NCBI GenBank assembly: GCA_016211245.1
Contig: JACQSQ010000026.1
Coordinates: forward strand, 1-15,501
DNA length: 15,501 nt
Direction: 5' to 3'
Origin: Candidatus Woesearchaeota archaeon
GTDB taxonomy: Archaea; Nanobdellota; Nanobdellia; Woesearchaeales; GW2011-AR4
The notes below the pieces were generated by a model. It was not told the origin of the DNA, did no database searches, and saw nothing but the letters and a program-made list of their open reading frames with translations. Position numbers and translations under genes: made by a program. The stretch's first letter is position 1; every line of letters starts with the position of its first letter. Shown piece after piece: positions 1-7,900 of this stretch.

Positions 1-104
1 AATTTTAAAAATAGTATAAAACTAGTATTTAAATCTTTTTATTTTTGATATTTCTCGACGATAAAAATTTTCCAAAATCCCGGTTTTTCCGGCACTTCTC
101 TGTA

Positions 105-112
105 CAAAAAAA
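105..112 (-). terminator. Oligo-T run after the zinc-ribbon gene
   Basis: Eight consecutive A on the plus strand make a T-run on the minus strand 8 bases beyond the stop codon. Archaeal RNA polymerase commonly terminates at such tracts. The remaining bases 1-104 are AT-rich and show no gene that I can support. Confidence 0.4.
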
Positions 113-119
113 TTTTATT

Positions 120-347
120 TCAGCGTTTATCGACGACAAAAAAATTCCTGATTTTTTCAAAAAAATTTGAAAAAGCTGATTTTTTATTTTTTCCCTTGGC
201 TTTATTTTTGCGCTTAAACAACTGCTCTTTAATTTTTTTATGCTTTTTCCTTAATTGATAAATGTTCATCTCGCAAAAATAGCAGTAAATCTCGTCGGGA
301 GTCAGGCTCCTGCCGCAGTGCGGGCATTTCGGACTTGCGTGAGTCAT
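120..347 (-). CDS. Small zinc-ribbon protein (75 aa)
   Basis: The N-terminus carries CPHCGRS followed by CYFCE, two CxxC knuckles about 15 residues apart, which is a short zinc ribbon. The rest is strongly basic (lysine-rich, about residues 32-60) and ends in an aromatic helix. I chose the ATG at 345-347 because GGTGATT, a good archaeal Shine-Dalgarno match, lies just upstream; the longer reading frame would run back into the preceding protease gene. It begins 5 bases after that gene's stop, so it is probably the last gene of the L21e operon. An A-run on the plus strand just past the stop gives a U-rich transcript end. Nucleic-acid or ribosome binding is a guess from charge and zinc ribbon; no specific family is recognised. 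Confidence 0.7.
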   Translation of the reverse strand: MTHASPKCPHCGRSLTPDEIYCYFCEMNIYQLRKKHKKIKEQLFKRKNKAKGKNKKSAFSNFFEKIRNFFVVDKR

Positions 348-352
348 CTCAA

Positions 353-973
353 TCACCTGATAAAACTCTGTCCAAAAACGAAAATAAAAGCCGCTCCGGA
401 TATAACGGCGTATACCGGCTTGTTCCAGCTCCAAATCTTATACCCGTCAAACTGCCAAAATGGCAGCATGTTAAAAAGTGCCAGCCAAGAGTTTATCATA
501 AAGCCATATTCTGCTATCGATTTAAATAGTTTTGGCAGCCCCAGCAAAAGCAAGCCCAAAAAAACCAAAGCCAGCGCCAGGTTCACCATCGGGCCGGCTG
601 CCGAGATGATGCCATTTTTCCTTTTAGTCACTTTCCCGGCAATCATTACGGCTCCCGGAGCTGCGAAAACAAAGGGCGTGAAGAGCGCCATAATCACTGC
701 GAAGACAAGCATGCCGTCAAAAGAGCGGAACTCGGCAAAGCACCCGTATTTCTGAGCCACAAGCTTGTGCCCCAGCTCGTGCAATAAAAAGCCAGTGCCG
801 ACTGTAAGCGCGGACAGACCAAACTTGAAATAAAAGTCCAGCGAAAGCACTGAATTGCTCAGCAAGAGCGCGAAAGCGGCTGATATAGCTACCCATGCCT
901 TAATTAAATCTTTTATCTCTGCCTCCGAAGTGCTTACGCCTCCGATATTGATCTGCCTAGTGTGCTCATCCAT
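353..973 (-). CDS. M50 (site-2 protease-like) membrane metalloprotease
   Basis: An intramembrane zinc protease of the site-2 protease family is indicated by HELGH at residues 65-69 in a hydrophobic helix, an AAGPMVNLALAL segment near 125-136 typical of the family's second conserved region, and NMLPFWQFDG at 168-177, whose Asp176 would be the third zinc ligand. The 206-aa length is about the compact catalytic core with no PDZ domain, and several further membrane helices are evident. The longest frame begins with TTG at 982; the ATG at 971-973 is preferred. It follows the DUF655 gene by 5 bases and precedes the zinc-ribbon gene by 5, so co-transcription is likely. The substrate is unknown. Confidence 0.88.
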   Translation of the reverse strand: MDEHTRQINIGGVSTSEAEIKDLIKAWVAISAAFALLLSNSVLSLDFYFKFGLSALTVGTGFLLHELGHKLVAQKYGCFAEFRSFDGMLVFAVIMALFTPFVFAAPGAVMIAGKVTKRKNGIISAAGPMVNLALALVFLGLLLLGLPKLFKSIAEYGFMINSWLALFNMLPFWQFDGYKIWSWNKPVYAVISGAAFIFVFGQSFIR

Positions 974-978
974 TAGAA

Positions 979-1551
979 TCAAGCATCGACAAAAATTTTA
1001 TGCTTTTCACTGCCCTCGAGCTCGAGCAGTATCCTTTTGAGAACAGCTTTCTCCGGGTCCGGCATAAGCTTTACCCTGTTTTTCAAGTCGTTGAAATTCT
1101 CAAAGGGCTTTTCGTCTCTCGCCTCGATAATCTGCCACATGTGCTTTTTCCCAAGCCCGGGCAGCAGCTCAATCTGGTGCATTCTTGTGCTTAACGGCTG
1201 GGCCTTGTTGAAGAAATCAATGAATTTTTTCTCATTTTTATTGATTATTTCCCTTACAACAAATTCCATCTGCGATTTTGCCGTTGCTGTTAGCTTTTTT
1301 GTGTCTATTTTGCCAACTATATGGTGTATCTTGTCCCTTTTTCCGTCTCCGATATATACTTCCTCAAAAGGCTGGAGGTGGATTCCTTTTTTCGGGACAA
1401 GCTCCAGCAGCACGAAATGCTCCTTGCCCAAAGCTTGCGCTATGGGGGTCTTCATATACATAGGCCTCTCGTCATAAGGATAGCCATTCGGCAAAAAATC
1501 CAGCACAATCGCTGTTTCTTCCTTTGACCGTTCGGGTTTTTCGTACTCCAT
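979..1551 (-). CDS. DUF655 family protein (OB-fold plus helix-hairpin-helix)
   Basis: The protein matches the archaeal DUF655 family: an opening with FLPNGYP, a beta-rich stretch at about residues 55-85 (VYIGDGKRDKIHHIVGKI) consistent with an OB fold, and a helix-hairpin-helix LLPGLGKKHMWQIIEAR near 128-144, followed by a second HhH-like segment (NFNDLKNRVKLMPDP). Both modules suggest nucleic-acid binding. In other archaea DUF655 sits beside L21e, rpo4 and the rRNA dimethylase gene, and this window keeps the first two upstream, so an RNA or ribosome-biogenesis role is plausible but not shown. The start ATG at 1549-1551 is 4 bases after the preceding stop. The length of 190 aa is normal. Confidence 0.9.
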   Translation of the reverse strand: MEYEKPERSKEETAIVLDFLPNGYPYDERPMYMKTPIAQALGKEHFVLLELVPKKGIHLQPFEEVYIGDGKRDKIHHIVGKIDTKKLTATAKSQMEFVVREIINKNEKKFIDFFNKAQPLSTRMHQIELLPGLGKKHMWQIIEARDEKPFENFNDLKNRVKLMPDPEKAVLKRILLELEGSEKHKIFVDA

Positions 1552-1555
1552 TTTC

Positions 1556-2455
1556 TCATACTCTTATTATGGTTGTCAGATTATGAAGTTCTTTCTTGTA
1601 TTGCTTATCTATCTTCAGTTTCTCCATCGAAAGGGCTTTCTGCTCCATTATCCCAATAAGCTTTGTTTTTTCCTTTATCAGATTTGATATCTTTTTTTTA
1701 ATCCTTGACTTAACTATCTTGTTTTTCTTAAGCTGCCTGAAAAAGAGCTTCTCTTTTAAATAAATGTGCTCCATATAGCTCAGCAATGCCAAAATCCTGG
1801 CAGCCCAGTGGCTGAACACCGGCTTTTTTATAATCCACATCTTGACATCCCTTGCAGGGGGAATCTTGGCTTCAATATGCTCCAGCAATTCCGCCTCCTT
1901 GGCCAAAACAGAGCCAAGGCTTTTAAGCTCTGATTTTTCCGCTTTAATCACTTTTTTCTCTTTTCTTGAGTACTCCTTAAGCAATGCCTTATCCAGTATA
2001 ATTGCTTTGCCTATAAGCTCATATGCAGTATATTCCAATGCTTCGAACTCGTCATTGGCAAGTGCCTTTTTCTGCCTCAGCCGATGATTCTCAAAGGGAA
2101 TTTTTATGCCGGCTGCCCTGAGCTCCCCAAAAAATGTCGTTTCAAGATAATAAGTTATGCCCCTGAGCTTGTCAATTACCGCCATTATTGAGGCTAATCT
2201 CACATTGAATGACTCAAGCAATTTTTTATTGAATTTATCTGGATTGACTGCAAAGGTTTCTGCCATCAGGCTGTGAAGCTTCCTGAGCAATAATTCTTTT
2301 TTCTTTTCAACTGAAATGTTCCTCTTGAGCAAAACCCGGTCAATGCTTTCTATTTTTGAATAATTCCTGTAATTGAAATTTTTTGCAAGCCGGTTTATTT
2401 CATTGGCAAGCCTTTTGTTTAAGCCCAAATGCCTCTCGCTGATTACCACCCTCAT
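1556..2455 (-). CDS. Unrecognised basic alpha-helical protein (299 aa)
   Basis: I do not recognise this family. It is almost entirely predicted helix, lysine- and leucine-rich, with heptad-like stretches in the middle and in the C-terminal third, no cysteine pairs, no signal peptide and no convincing membrane helix. The longest frame starts at a TTG (2471-2473), but a TATA box centred near 2491 predicts transcription starting at about 2464, downstream of that TTG, so the ATG at 2453-2455 is chosen. It lies between rpo4 and the DUF655 gene, which are often close neighbours in archaea, and is followed 4 bases later by DUF655. Nucleic-acid or ribosome association is only a guess from charge and context. 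Confidence 0.8.
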   Translation of the reverse strand: MRVVISERHLGLNKRLANEINRLAKNFNYRNYSKIESIDRVLLKRNISVEKKKELLLRKLHSLMAETFAVNPDKFNKKLLESFNVRLASIMAVIDKLRGITYYLETTFFGELRAAGIKIPFENHRLRQKKALANDEFEALEYTAYELIGKAIILDKALLKEYSRKEKKVIKAEKSELKSLGSVLAKEAELLEHIEAKIPPARDVKMWIIKKPVFSHWAARILALLSYMEHIYLKEKLFFRQLKKNKIVKSRIKKKISNLIKEKTKLIGIMEQKALSMEKLKIDKQYKKELHNLTTIIRV

Positions 2456-2487
2456 TTTATTGATTTTACTCAATATAAATCAAAGTA

Positions 2488-2495
2488 TATATAAA
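2488..2495 (-). promoter_or_regulatory. TATA box for the 299-aa gene
   Basis: On the minus strand this reads TTTATATA within CTTTATATATAC. The expected start of transcription, about 27 bases on, falls near 2464, giving a leader of about 9 bases before the ATG at 2455. It lies just upstream of the rpo4 end, so DUF655 and the genes beyond can be transcribed without L21e-rpo4. Confidence 0.6.
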
Positions 2496-2509
2496 GATTG
2501 CGAATAAAA

Positions 2510-2860
2510 CTATTTTTTCTCCAAGAATTCGTTGACGGTGTCAACTATTTTTTTCATAGACTCGCTGTTCAGCGTGATAGTGTAGCCCTGCAGCACCGTT
2601 TTCAGCTCGTTTACGGTTGTAGGAACCATGTCTATTATTTTATGGGCATGCTGCTCCCGAAGCCTAGGAATGTTAAGCTTCATGATTTTTTCAAAAAGCT
2701 CGTCTGCGTTTTTTATTTCCGGTACAGCCTGCTGCAGATATTCTTCTGTCCTGTTCGCCCTGAAATTAAGCTCCGTATCCCTTTTCCTGATTCTTTCAAG
2801 CTCTTTCTTAAGCTGATGAGCGTTTATTGGAGTTTCGGATACTATTTGTATGTCTGCCAT
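2510..2860 (-). CDS. rpoF: DNA-directed RNA polymerase subunit Rpo4 (subunit F)
   Basis: The archaeal RNA polymerase stalk subunit Rpo4 (homologue of eukaryotic Rpb4), which pairs with Rpo7, assists promoter opening and binds the emerging transcript. The 116-aa length fits the family, and the C-terminal HRDC-like portion is visible in IPRLREQHAHKIIDMVPTTV followed by NELKTVL. An N-terminal PIN-like ethionine-tRNA motif is absent, as expected. The ATG (2858-2860) is one base after the L21e stop, with GAGG 8 bases upstream as Shine-Dalgarno, so the two are translated from one mRNA. The L21e-rpo4 order is a conserved archaeal arrangement, which supports the call. Confidence 0.93.
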   Translation of the reverse strand: MADIQIVSETPINAHQLKKELERIRKRDTELNFRANRTEEYLQQAVPEIKNADELFEKIMKLNIPRLREQHAHKIIDMVPTTVNELKTVLQGYTITLNSESMKKIVDTVNEFLEKK

Positions 2861-2861
2861 T

Positions 2862-3152
2862 TCACAGCCTCTTGAGGTGAATAGGATGGATTACCAGCGT
2901 CTTTTGCTTGCCGCCGTCTTTTATGGAAATTTCGTAGCATCTTCCCCTTTTGCCCTTGACTGTGCCGGCTTTCCCCATAAAGCGGGGATGGTACATGCCT
3001 TTCTGGACAGCTGGCTCCGCAGAAAGCGAAACCATGTCCCCGACAGCAAACGATTGAAAGTACTTTGCAATGCTGATTTTGCCCCTATCTCGCTTTTCCT
3101 TCCTGAGCTTATACCTTGTCTTTCGCCTTATGCCGCCTTTTCTTGTAACCAT
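2862..3152 (-). CDS. rpl21e: Large-subunit ribosomal protein eL21 (L21e)
   Basis: Recognised by the family pattern: the basic RRKTRYKLRK N-terminus, then FAVGDMVSL, then the signature KGMYHPRFMGKAGTVKGKRG and a closing KTLVIHPIHLKRL. The 96-aa length is normal. The longest frame begins at an ATG at 3179, but a TATA box at 3179-3186 predicts transcription starting near 3155, so the ATG at 3150-3152 (MVTRKGG) is the start and the mRNA is almost leaderless. The homologous N-termini also begin with a short MV stretch. It is the first gene of the operon with rpo4. Confidence 0.96.
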   Translation of the reverse strand: MVTRKGGIRRKTRYKLRKEKRDRGKISIAKYFQSFAVGDMVSLSAEPAVQKGMYHPRFMGKAGTVKGKRGRCYEISIKDGGKQKTLVIHPIHLKRL

Positions 3153-3178
3153 TTTAGGGAGTTTTGAAAAGCTGCGCA

Positions 3179-3186
3179 TTATAAAA
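3179..3186 (-). promoter_or_regulatory. TATA box for L21e-rpo4
   Basis: TTTTATAA on the minus strand, centred about 30 bases from the L21e ATG at 3152. It overlaps the upstream in-frame ATG, which argues against that longer start. Confidence 0.55.
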
Positions 3187-3246
3187 ATGTTTCTGTCAAA
3201 ATGCCATATCGGAAAATAACTTTTACTACTGCCCAGAATAGAAAGA

Positions 3247-3254
3247 TTTATATA
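3247..3254 (+). promoter_or_regulatory. TATA box for sepF
   Basis: TTTATATA, preceded by a purine-rich AGAAAGA that could act as BRE. It predicts a start near 3278 and a leader of about 30 bases containing the sepF Shine-Dalgarno. A second TATA-like ATTTTAAATAT at 3278-3288 is spaced for leaderless transcription from 3309; which is used cannot be told from sequence. Confidence 0.55.
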
Positions 3255-3308
3255 GATGGTGGGTTATAGAAAAACTGATTTTAAATATCCAAATAAAAGG
3301 TGATGTTA

Positions 3309-3740
3309 ATGGGATTTTTTGACAAGCTTAAAGAAAAGTTAGGCACGCAAGGTTCTGATTTCGAAGAAGCTGAGCAGGGATATGTGGAGCTTGGAAGCGA
3401 GGCAACTGCCGCTGAATCAAGATCCAAGCTGATGGTTAGGCCGTTTGTAATTGAAGAGTTCGAGCACATAAAGCCGATTCTTGATGCGCTTAGGGAAGGG
3501 CATACCATCGCCTTAATCAACATAAAGCCCCTGAAAGACAAGGACTTGGTCGAGCTGAAAAGAGCAATCAACAAGCTGAAGAAAACCTGCGATGCCTTGG
3601 AAGGCGATATTGCGGGATTCGGCGAGAACTGGATTGCGGCTGTGCCAAGCTTCGCCTATATATATAGGGGCCCAAAGCCGCCAAAGGAAGAAGGCAAGAA
3701 GGCTGCAGCAGGAATGGAAGTAACTGAATACGAGGAATAG
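3309..3740 (+). CDS. sepF: Archaeal cell-division protein SepF
   Basis: SepF tethers FtsZ to the inner face of the membrane. The 143-aa protein has the family layout: an N-terminal amphipathic membrane-targeting helix (MGFFDKLKEKLG), an acidic linker to about residue 40, and a globular SepF core at about 41-122 with VRPFVIEEFEHIKPILDAL, HTIALINIKPL and the closing GFGENWIAAVPSFAYIYR. The ATG at 3309 is used because GGTGAT at 3299-3304 is a clear ribosome-binding site; upstream GTG and ATG codons in frame overlap that site. It is transcribed divergently from L21e and followed by a T-rich stretch. ftsZ is not in the window. Confidence 0.93.
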   Translation: MGFFDKLKEKLGTQGSDFEEAEQGYVELGSEATAAESRSKLMVRPFVIEEFEHIKPILDALREGHTIALINIKPLKDKDLVELKRAINKLKKTCDALEGDIAGFGENWIAAVPSFAYIYRGPKPPKEEGKKAAAGMEVTEYEE

Positions 3741-3741
3741 A

Positions 3742-3754
3742 TTTTTTATTTTTT
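3742..3754 (+). terminator. T-rich terminator after sepF
   Basis: TTTTTTATTTTTT immediately follows the sepF stop codon, a typical archaeal oligo-T termination signal with no obvious hairpin. Confidence 0.55.
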
Positions 3755-3832
3755 CTGCATTAGTTTATTATCTAAAGTTAGTTCTGTCACCATTTATTAA
3801 ACACAACAAAATAATTTAAATGAATACAATAA

Positions 3833-3841
3833 TTATTTAAA
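3833..3841 (+). promoter_or_regulatory. Probable TATA box for the nucleotidyltransferase gene
   Basis: TTATTTAAA, predicting transcription from about 3864, so that the leader would begin just before the hairpins at 3868-3917. A similar AATTTAAA lies about 23 bases upstream. No TATA is placed for leaderless transcription of the gene itself. Confidence 0.4.
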
Positions 3842-3867
3842 CAACCAAAATAATTTTTATTAAAAAA

Positions 3868-3917
3868 GAGGTATAGACAAAATGCTTTTTGTCTGACCTC
3901 CTCGTATCACTCGGAGG
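3868..3917 (+). promoter_or_regulatory. Leader with two mutually exclusive hairpins over the ribosome-binding site
   Basis: GAGGT (3868-3872) can pair with ACCTC (3896-3900), and inside it AGACAAAA (3875-3882) pairs with TTTTGTCT (3887-3894), a long hairpin with a four-base loop. Alternatively CCTCC (3897-3901) pairs with GGAGG (3913-3917), the Shine-Dalgarno of the nucleotidyltransferase. The two structures share 3897-3900, so the first leaves the ribosome-binding site open and the second closes it. A four-codon ORF (ATG 3882-3884, stop 3894-3896; MLFV) lies in the first hairpin with GAGGT 9 bases upstream. Regulation is inference. Confidence 0.5.
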
Positions 3918-3922
3918 CAAAC

Positions 3923-4729
3923 ATGAAATTTGATATTCCTAAGAAAGAGCATCCCAATCTTGAAAGATACTACAAGGAGGATGTTGACACTGCTTACAGG
4001 TTTGCGAATGAAATCTACAGAGAATTGGGCAGCCTTCTGAGGGCTGTTGTCCTATTCGGCTCGTCAGCAAGAAGAACTAGGGGCCCGGGAGGGGATATTG
4101 ACATCCTTGTGGTCATAGACGACCTTGTAATAAACATGTCCCCTGAGGTTGTTGAAGCTTACAGGCTTGTAGTGCAGAAATCGATAGTAAAAATTTCCAC
4201 AAAGCTGCACATAACAACAATGAGGTTTACGTCATTCTGGGAATACATGAGAAACGGCGATCCAATCGCAATAAACCTCCTGAGAGACGGCGTTGCTTTG
4301 ATTGATTCGGGATTTTTTGACCCGATGCAGGCTTTGCTCAAGAAAGGCAGGATAAGGCCCACGCAGGAAAGCATCTGGACTTATTACACAAGAGCCCCAA
4401 ACACGCTGCATAATTCAAGATGGCACATACTTCAAGGCGTGATTGACCTGTATTGGGCGGTCATTGACGCTGCGCACGCAGCGCTGATGAAAGTTGGTGA
4501 AATTCCGCCTACTCCCGAGCATGTCGCTGACCTAATGGAGCAAAAGCTTGTAAAGAAGGGGCTGCTGGAGCACAAATACGTAACCATCATGAGGAATTTC
4601 TACAGGCTGATGAAGATGGTGACCCACAGGGAAGTGGTTGAAATAAAGGGAGAGGAATTTGACCATTACTACAAAACAGCAGAAGATTTCGTGAATAGGG
4701 TGAAAAAGATAATAGAGCATGGAAAATGA
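3923..4729 (+). CDS. Nucleotidyltransferase-fold protein with helical C-terminal domain
   Basis: A DNA polymerase beta-superfamily nucleotidyltransferase domain is shown by VVLFGSSARRTRG (43-54) followed by GDIDILVV (57-64), giving the GS motif and the two metal-binding aspartates Asp58 and Asp60. The strand expected to supply a third acidic residue reads KLHITTM (94-100) with His96 at the centre, so the third carboxylate may be missing. Residues about 150-268 are helical and resemble a HEPN-like bundle (HYYKTAEDFVNRVKKII at the end). The 268-aa protein may transfer nucleotides to RNA or protein, or be a catalytically altered relative; the substrate is unknown. Start ATG 3923 has GGAGG 5 bases upstream. 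It follows sepF but has its own probable promoter and a structured leader. Confidence 0.82.
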   Translation: MKFDIPKKEHPNLERYYKEDVDTAYRFANEIYRELGSLLRAVVLFGSSARRTRGPGGDIDILVVIDDLVINMSPEVVEAYRLVVQKSIVKISTKLHITTMRFTSFWEYMRNGDPIAINLLRDGVALIDSGFFDPMQALLKKGRIRPTQESIWTYYTRAPNTLHNSRWHILQGVIDLYWAVIDAAHAALMKVGEIPPTPEHVADLMEQKLVKKGLLEHKYVTIMRNFYRLMKMVTHREVVEIKGEEFDHYYKTAEDFVNRVKKIIEHGK

Positions 4730-4731
4730 AA

Positions 4732-4748
4732 GTTAGTTTTTTCTAATA
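4732..4748 (+). terminator. Small hairpin/T-run after the nucleotidyltransferase
   Basis: TTAG and CTAA flank a run of six T just past the stop codon. Termination at the T-run is plausible. The remaining bases to 4900 hold no confirmed gene; see the finding on the protein-like frame at 4781-4900. Confidence 0.4.
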
Positions 4749-4900
4749 GTTATATGATTTAGATCTGCAACAGCCAATCAGCCAACTCCTCCTCTTAAGA
4801 ATTTGGCCATAAACATGTGTCTTACTGCTGGAGAAGAATCTTCTTCAGAACCGTGTCCTGCACAATCAATTTCATATAGACAACATCTGGCATTGAATTT

Positions 4901-7900
4901 TTATTCCTCTTCAGCTTTTATAAGCGCCACAATAGCCACGAACAAAAAGAATACTGAAAGTATGAAAGTGCTTAGCACAAGCAGCATCAAATTCTTCCTG
5001 CTGCCTCCCAAATAGCCGTTTACAAGCGGGAACCTGTACACTTCTTCAATCGTGTCTGTGCCTATCACATTTATTGTCGAGGTTTGCTGCTGTGTCGCAA
5101 TTTTTTCTTCCTTGGTCTTTTCAGGGGCTTTTGGGCAATTTTTAAGCTCCAGGCTGGTTGTCTCAGAGTCCTGAAGTTGTCCATCGTCAGAATATAAATT
5201 AACTGTCAGCGGGTAAGCTCCATTTTCAGTGCCGCTTACTTTGAGAGTATGAGATTTTGATAGTTTGTTATTTTCAGTGCCAGCGTCTACTGATATGTCC
5301 TTCTGCACAAAATTCAATCCCAAATCATCATTTCTTATCTCGACATAGGCCGCTCTCTGCTCCTCGCTTCCAAAATTAGTTATTTCATAGCTCAAAACAA
5401 AAGACTCTGTGCAGTTTATCACTACTTTATTCAGGCTTAATCTTGTTAATGCCAGCTTGTTCTTTTCTTTCTCGACTTCAAGCCCTATATCAATGTCATC
5501 CTCGTGGCTTGAGCATTTTCTTTTTTCATCTCTTCCTTCGGCTTCTATTGCAATGTCGTAGTTTCCCTCTTCAACACTCTCAGGAACCTGGAATTTAAAG
5601 GTAACTGATTTGTCGTCTTCAGGGCTTAAGTCAAACTCCCTTGACTCTTCTTCCAAATCACCGCCATCATTTATTCCTTCTATAGTTGCGGTGACCTGCG
5701 CATCTTCCAAATCATTGTCTTCAGATATGTTGTATAGGTTCTTGACTGTAACTTTAAGTTCAATTCTGGAGCCCGGAGATGCGTCTTTGCTTATATCATC
5801 ATTGTCTTTAAGATTTCTGTCGCTTCTACCGTCAACTTTCGCATCCACATCGGTTATTTTTATTTTAGGGCATTCTGGAGCTGAAGGCGCAGTTCCTGAA
5901 CCGACTGTGATAGTGCCGCAATTCCTGCTTGTGGAAAGCCCTCTTGAATCTGTTGCCGTTATCGTCACAGTATAAGTGCCTGCTGAAGAGTAAGCATGGC
6001 TTGCTGAACTGGCTCCACCTGTTGAGGTCGTTCCATCACCCCAATTGACGGTTATGGATACAGAATCGCCGTCTGGATCAGAAACTGAATAGGTTATGGT
6101 TGCTGACGAGCCTACAGGAATGCTGCCTGAAGGCGGGGTGCATGAGGAGATTGATGGGGGATTATTGGAAGTGGATGTAATTGTAATGGTTCCACAGGTT
6201 CTGCTTGTTGTTGCCCCTCTTGAGTCTCTTGCGGTAATAGAAATGCTGAAGGTGCCTGTTGAAGAATAAGTATGAGAGGCTGAAGTACTTCCGCCTGTTG
6301 ATGTGGCGCCATCTCCCCAGTCTACAGTAATTGCAACAGAATCGCCGTCTGGATCAGAAACTGAATAGGTTATGGTTGCTGAAGAGCCTACAGGAATGCT
6401 GCCTGAAGGTGGATTGCATGAGGAGATTGTCGGGGGGTTGTTTGGCGGTGCTGATGATACTGCAATAGTGCCGCAGAATCTTGAAGTGGTTGCGCCTCTG
6501 CCATCAACTGCAATAATTGTTACAGAATAAGTTCCTTGGGTTGAATAAACATGGCTTGCTGAGCCGGCTCCTCCTGTTGAGGTTGTGCCATCTCCCCAGT
6601 TGACTGTTATTGTAATAACATCATTGTCTGCGTCTGAAACTTGATAAGTTATGACTGCCGTTTCTCCTGCCCTGATTGTAGGGGGAGCTGAGCATGAGGA
6701 GATTGATGGAGGGGTGTTTGGTGCAGTTATAACCCTGATAGTGCCGCAAAATTTCGATACTGTAGCCCCTTTGGCATCTGTTGCTGTTATTGTAATAGAG
6801 TGTGTCCCTGCTACCGAATAAATATGAGTTCCTGAGCTTGGACCGCCGGAAGAAGTTGTTCCATCGCCCCAGTCAATGGTGACTGTAACTGCATCATTAT
6901 CTGGGTCTGAGACCTGGTAGTTTATTATTGCTGTTTCTCCTGTCCTCACGCTTGGTGTTGGAGTATTGCATGTAGAGATTACTGGCGGCTTATTTGGAAT
7001 TGTTGTTACCTTGATTATGCCGCAGGATTTAGTTGCCGAAGCGCCTTTCGAGTCAGTTGCCGTTATACTTACGCTGAATGTTCCTGTTCTGGAATAAATA
7101 TGAGTTGCTGAACCGCTTCCGCCTGTTGATGATGTTCCATCGCCCCAGTCAATGGTGACTGTAACTGCATCATTATCTGGGTCTGAGACCTGGTAGTTTA
7201 TTATTGCTGTTTCTCCAACTCTTACATTTGGAGTTGAGGGGCTGCAAGTAATTAAAGGCGGCTTATTTTTTATATCTTTAACTATAATTGTATCACAATT
7301 CCTGCTTGTGGTTGCCCCTTTTGAATCTCTGGCTGTGATTGAAACTGTAAAAGTGCCTGCTGTGTTGTATGCATGCGACGCTGAGGATGAGCCTCCTGCT
7401 GATGTTGTGCCGTCTCCCCAGTCTATTGTGACAGTGAAAGGGTCGTTCTCTGGATCGTCTATATTATAGTCTAGGGTAATGCTGTTTCCAATTACGATGG
7501 AATTCGTTCTTGGATTGCAGGAATTTATTTTGGGCGGCTGGTTTGAAATGGCGTTAAATGTGGCAGTCACGCTCTTGGCTGAATCCATGGTTATGATGCA
7601 GTTTTGGGGATGGGTGCAGGCTCCGGACCAGCCGGCAAATACAGAACCCGCATCTGGAGAAGCAGTAAGCTGAATTGTATTACCTATTGGGTATGCTTCC
7701 GAACAATCGCTTCCGCAGTTGATGCCAAGACCAGTGACTGCGCCAACACCAGAGCCGGCTTTATTGACAGTCAGAGTTGCAGTTTTTAATCTCCAATACA
7801 TATTCCATCCAACACGATTATTGCCTGGTGGTAAATCTCTATGGTCTGGCACATCAAACCTTGGTGGATATTCATATGCTGAATTTGAAGCCGGAGGGAA

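Noticed and set aside
255..755. 166-codon plus-strand frame
   Set aside because: Antisense shadow of the M50 protease gene, which has clear catalytic motifs.
4803..5015. 70-codon plus-strand frame at the end of the PKD gene
   Set aside because: Mostly antisense to the PKD protein's membrane helix, without a promoter or ribosome-binding site.
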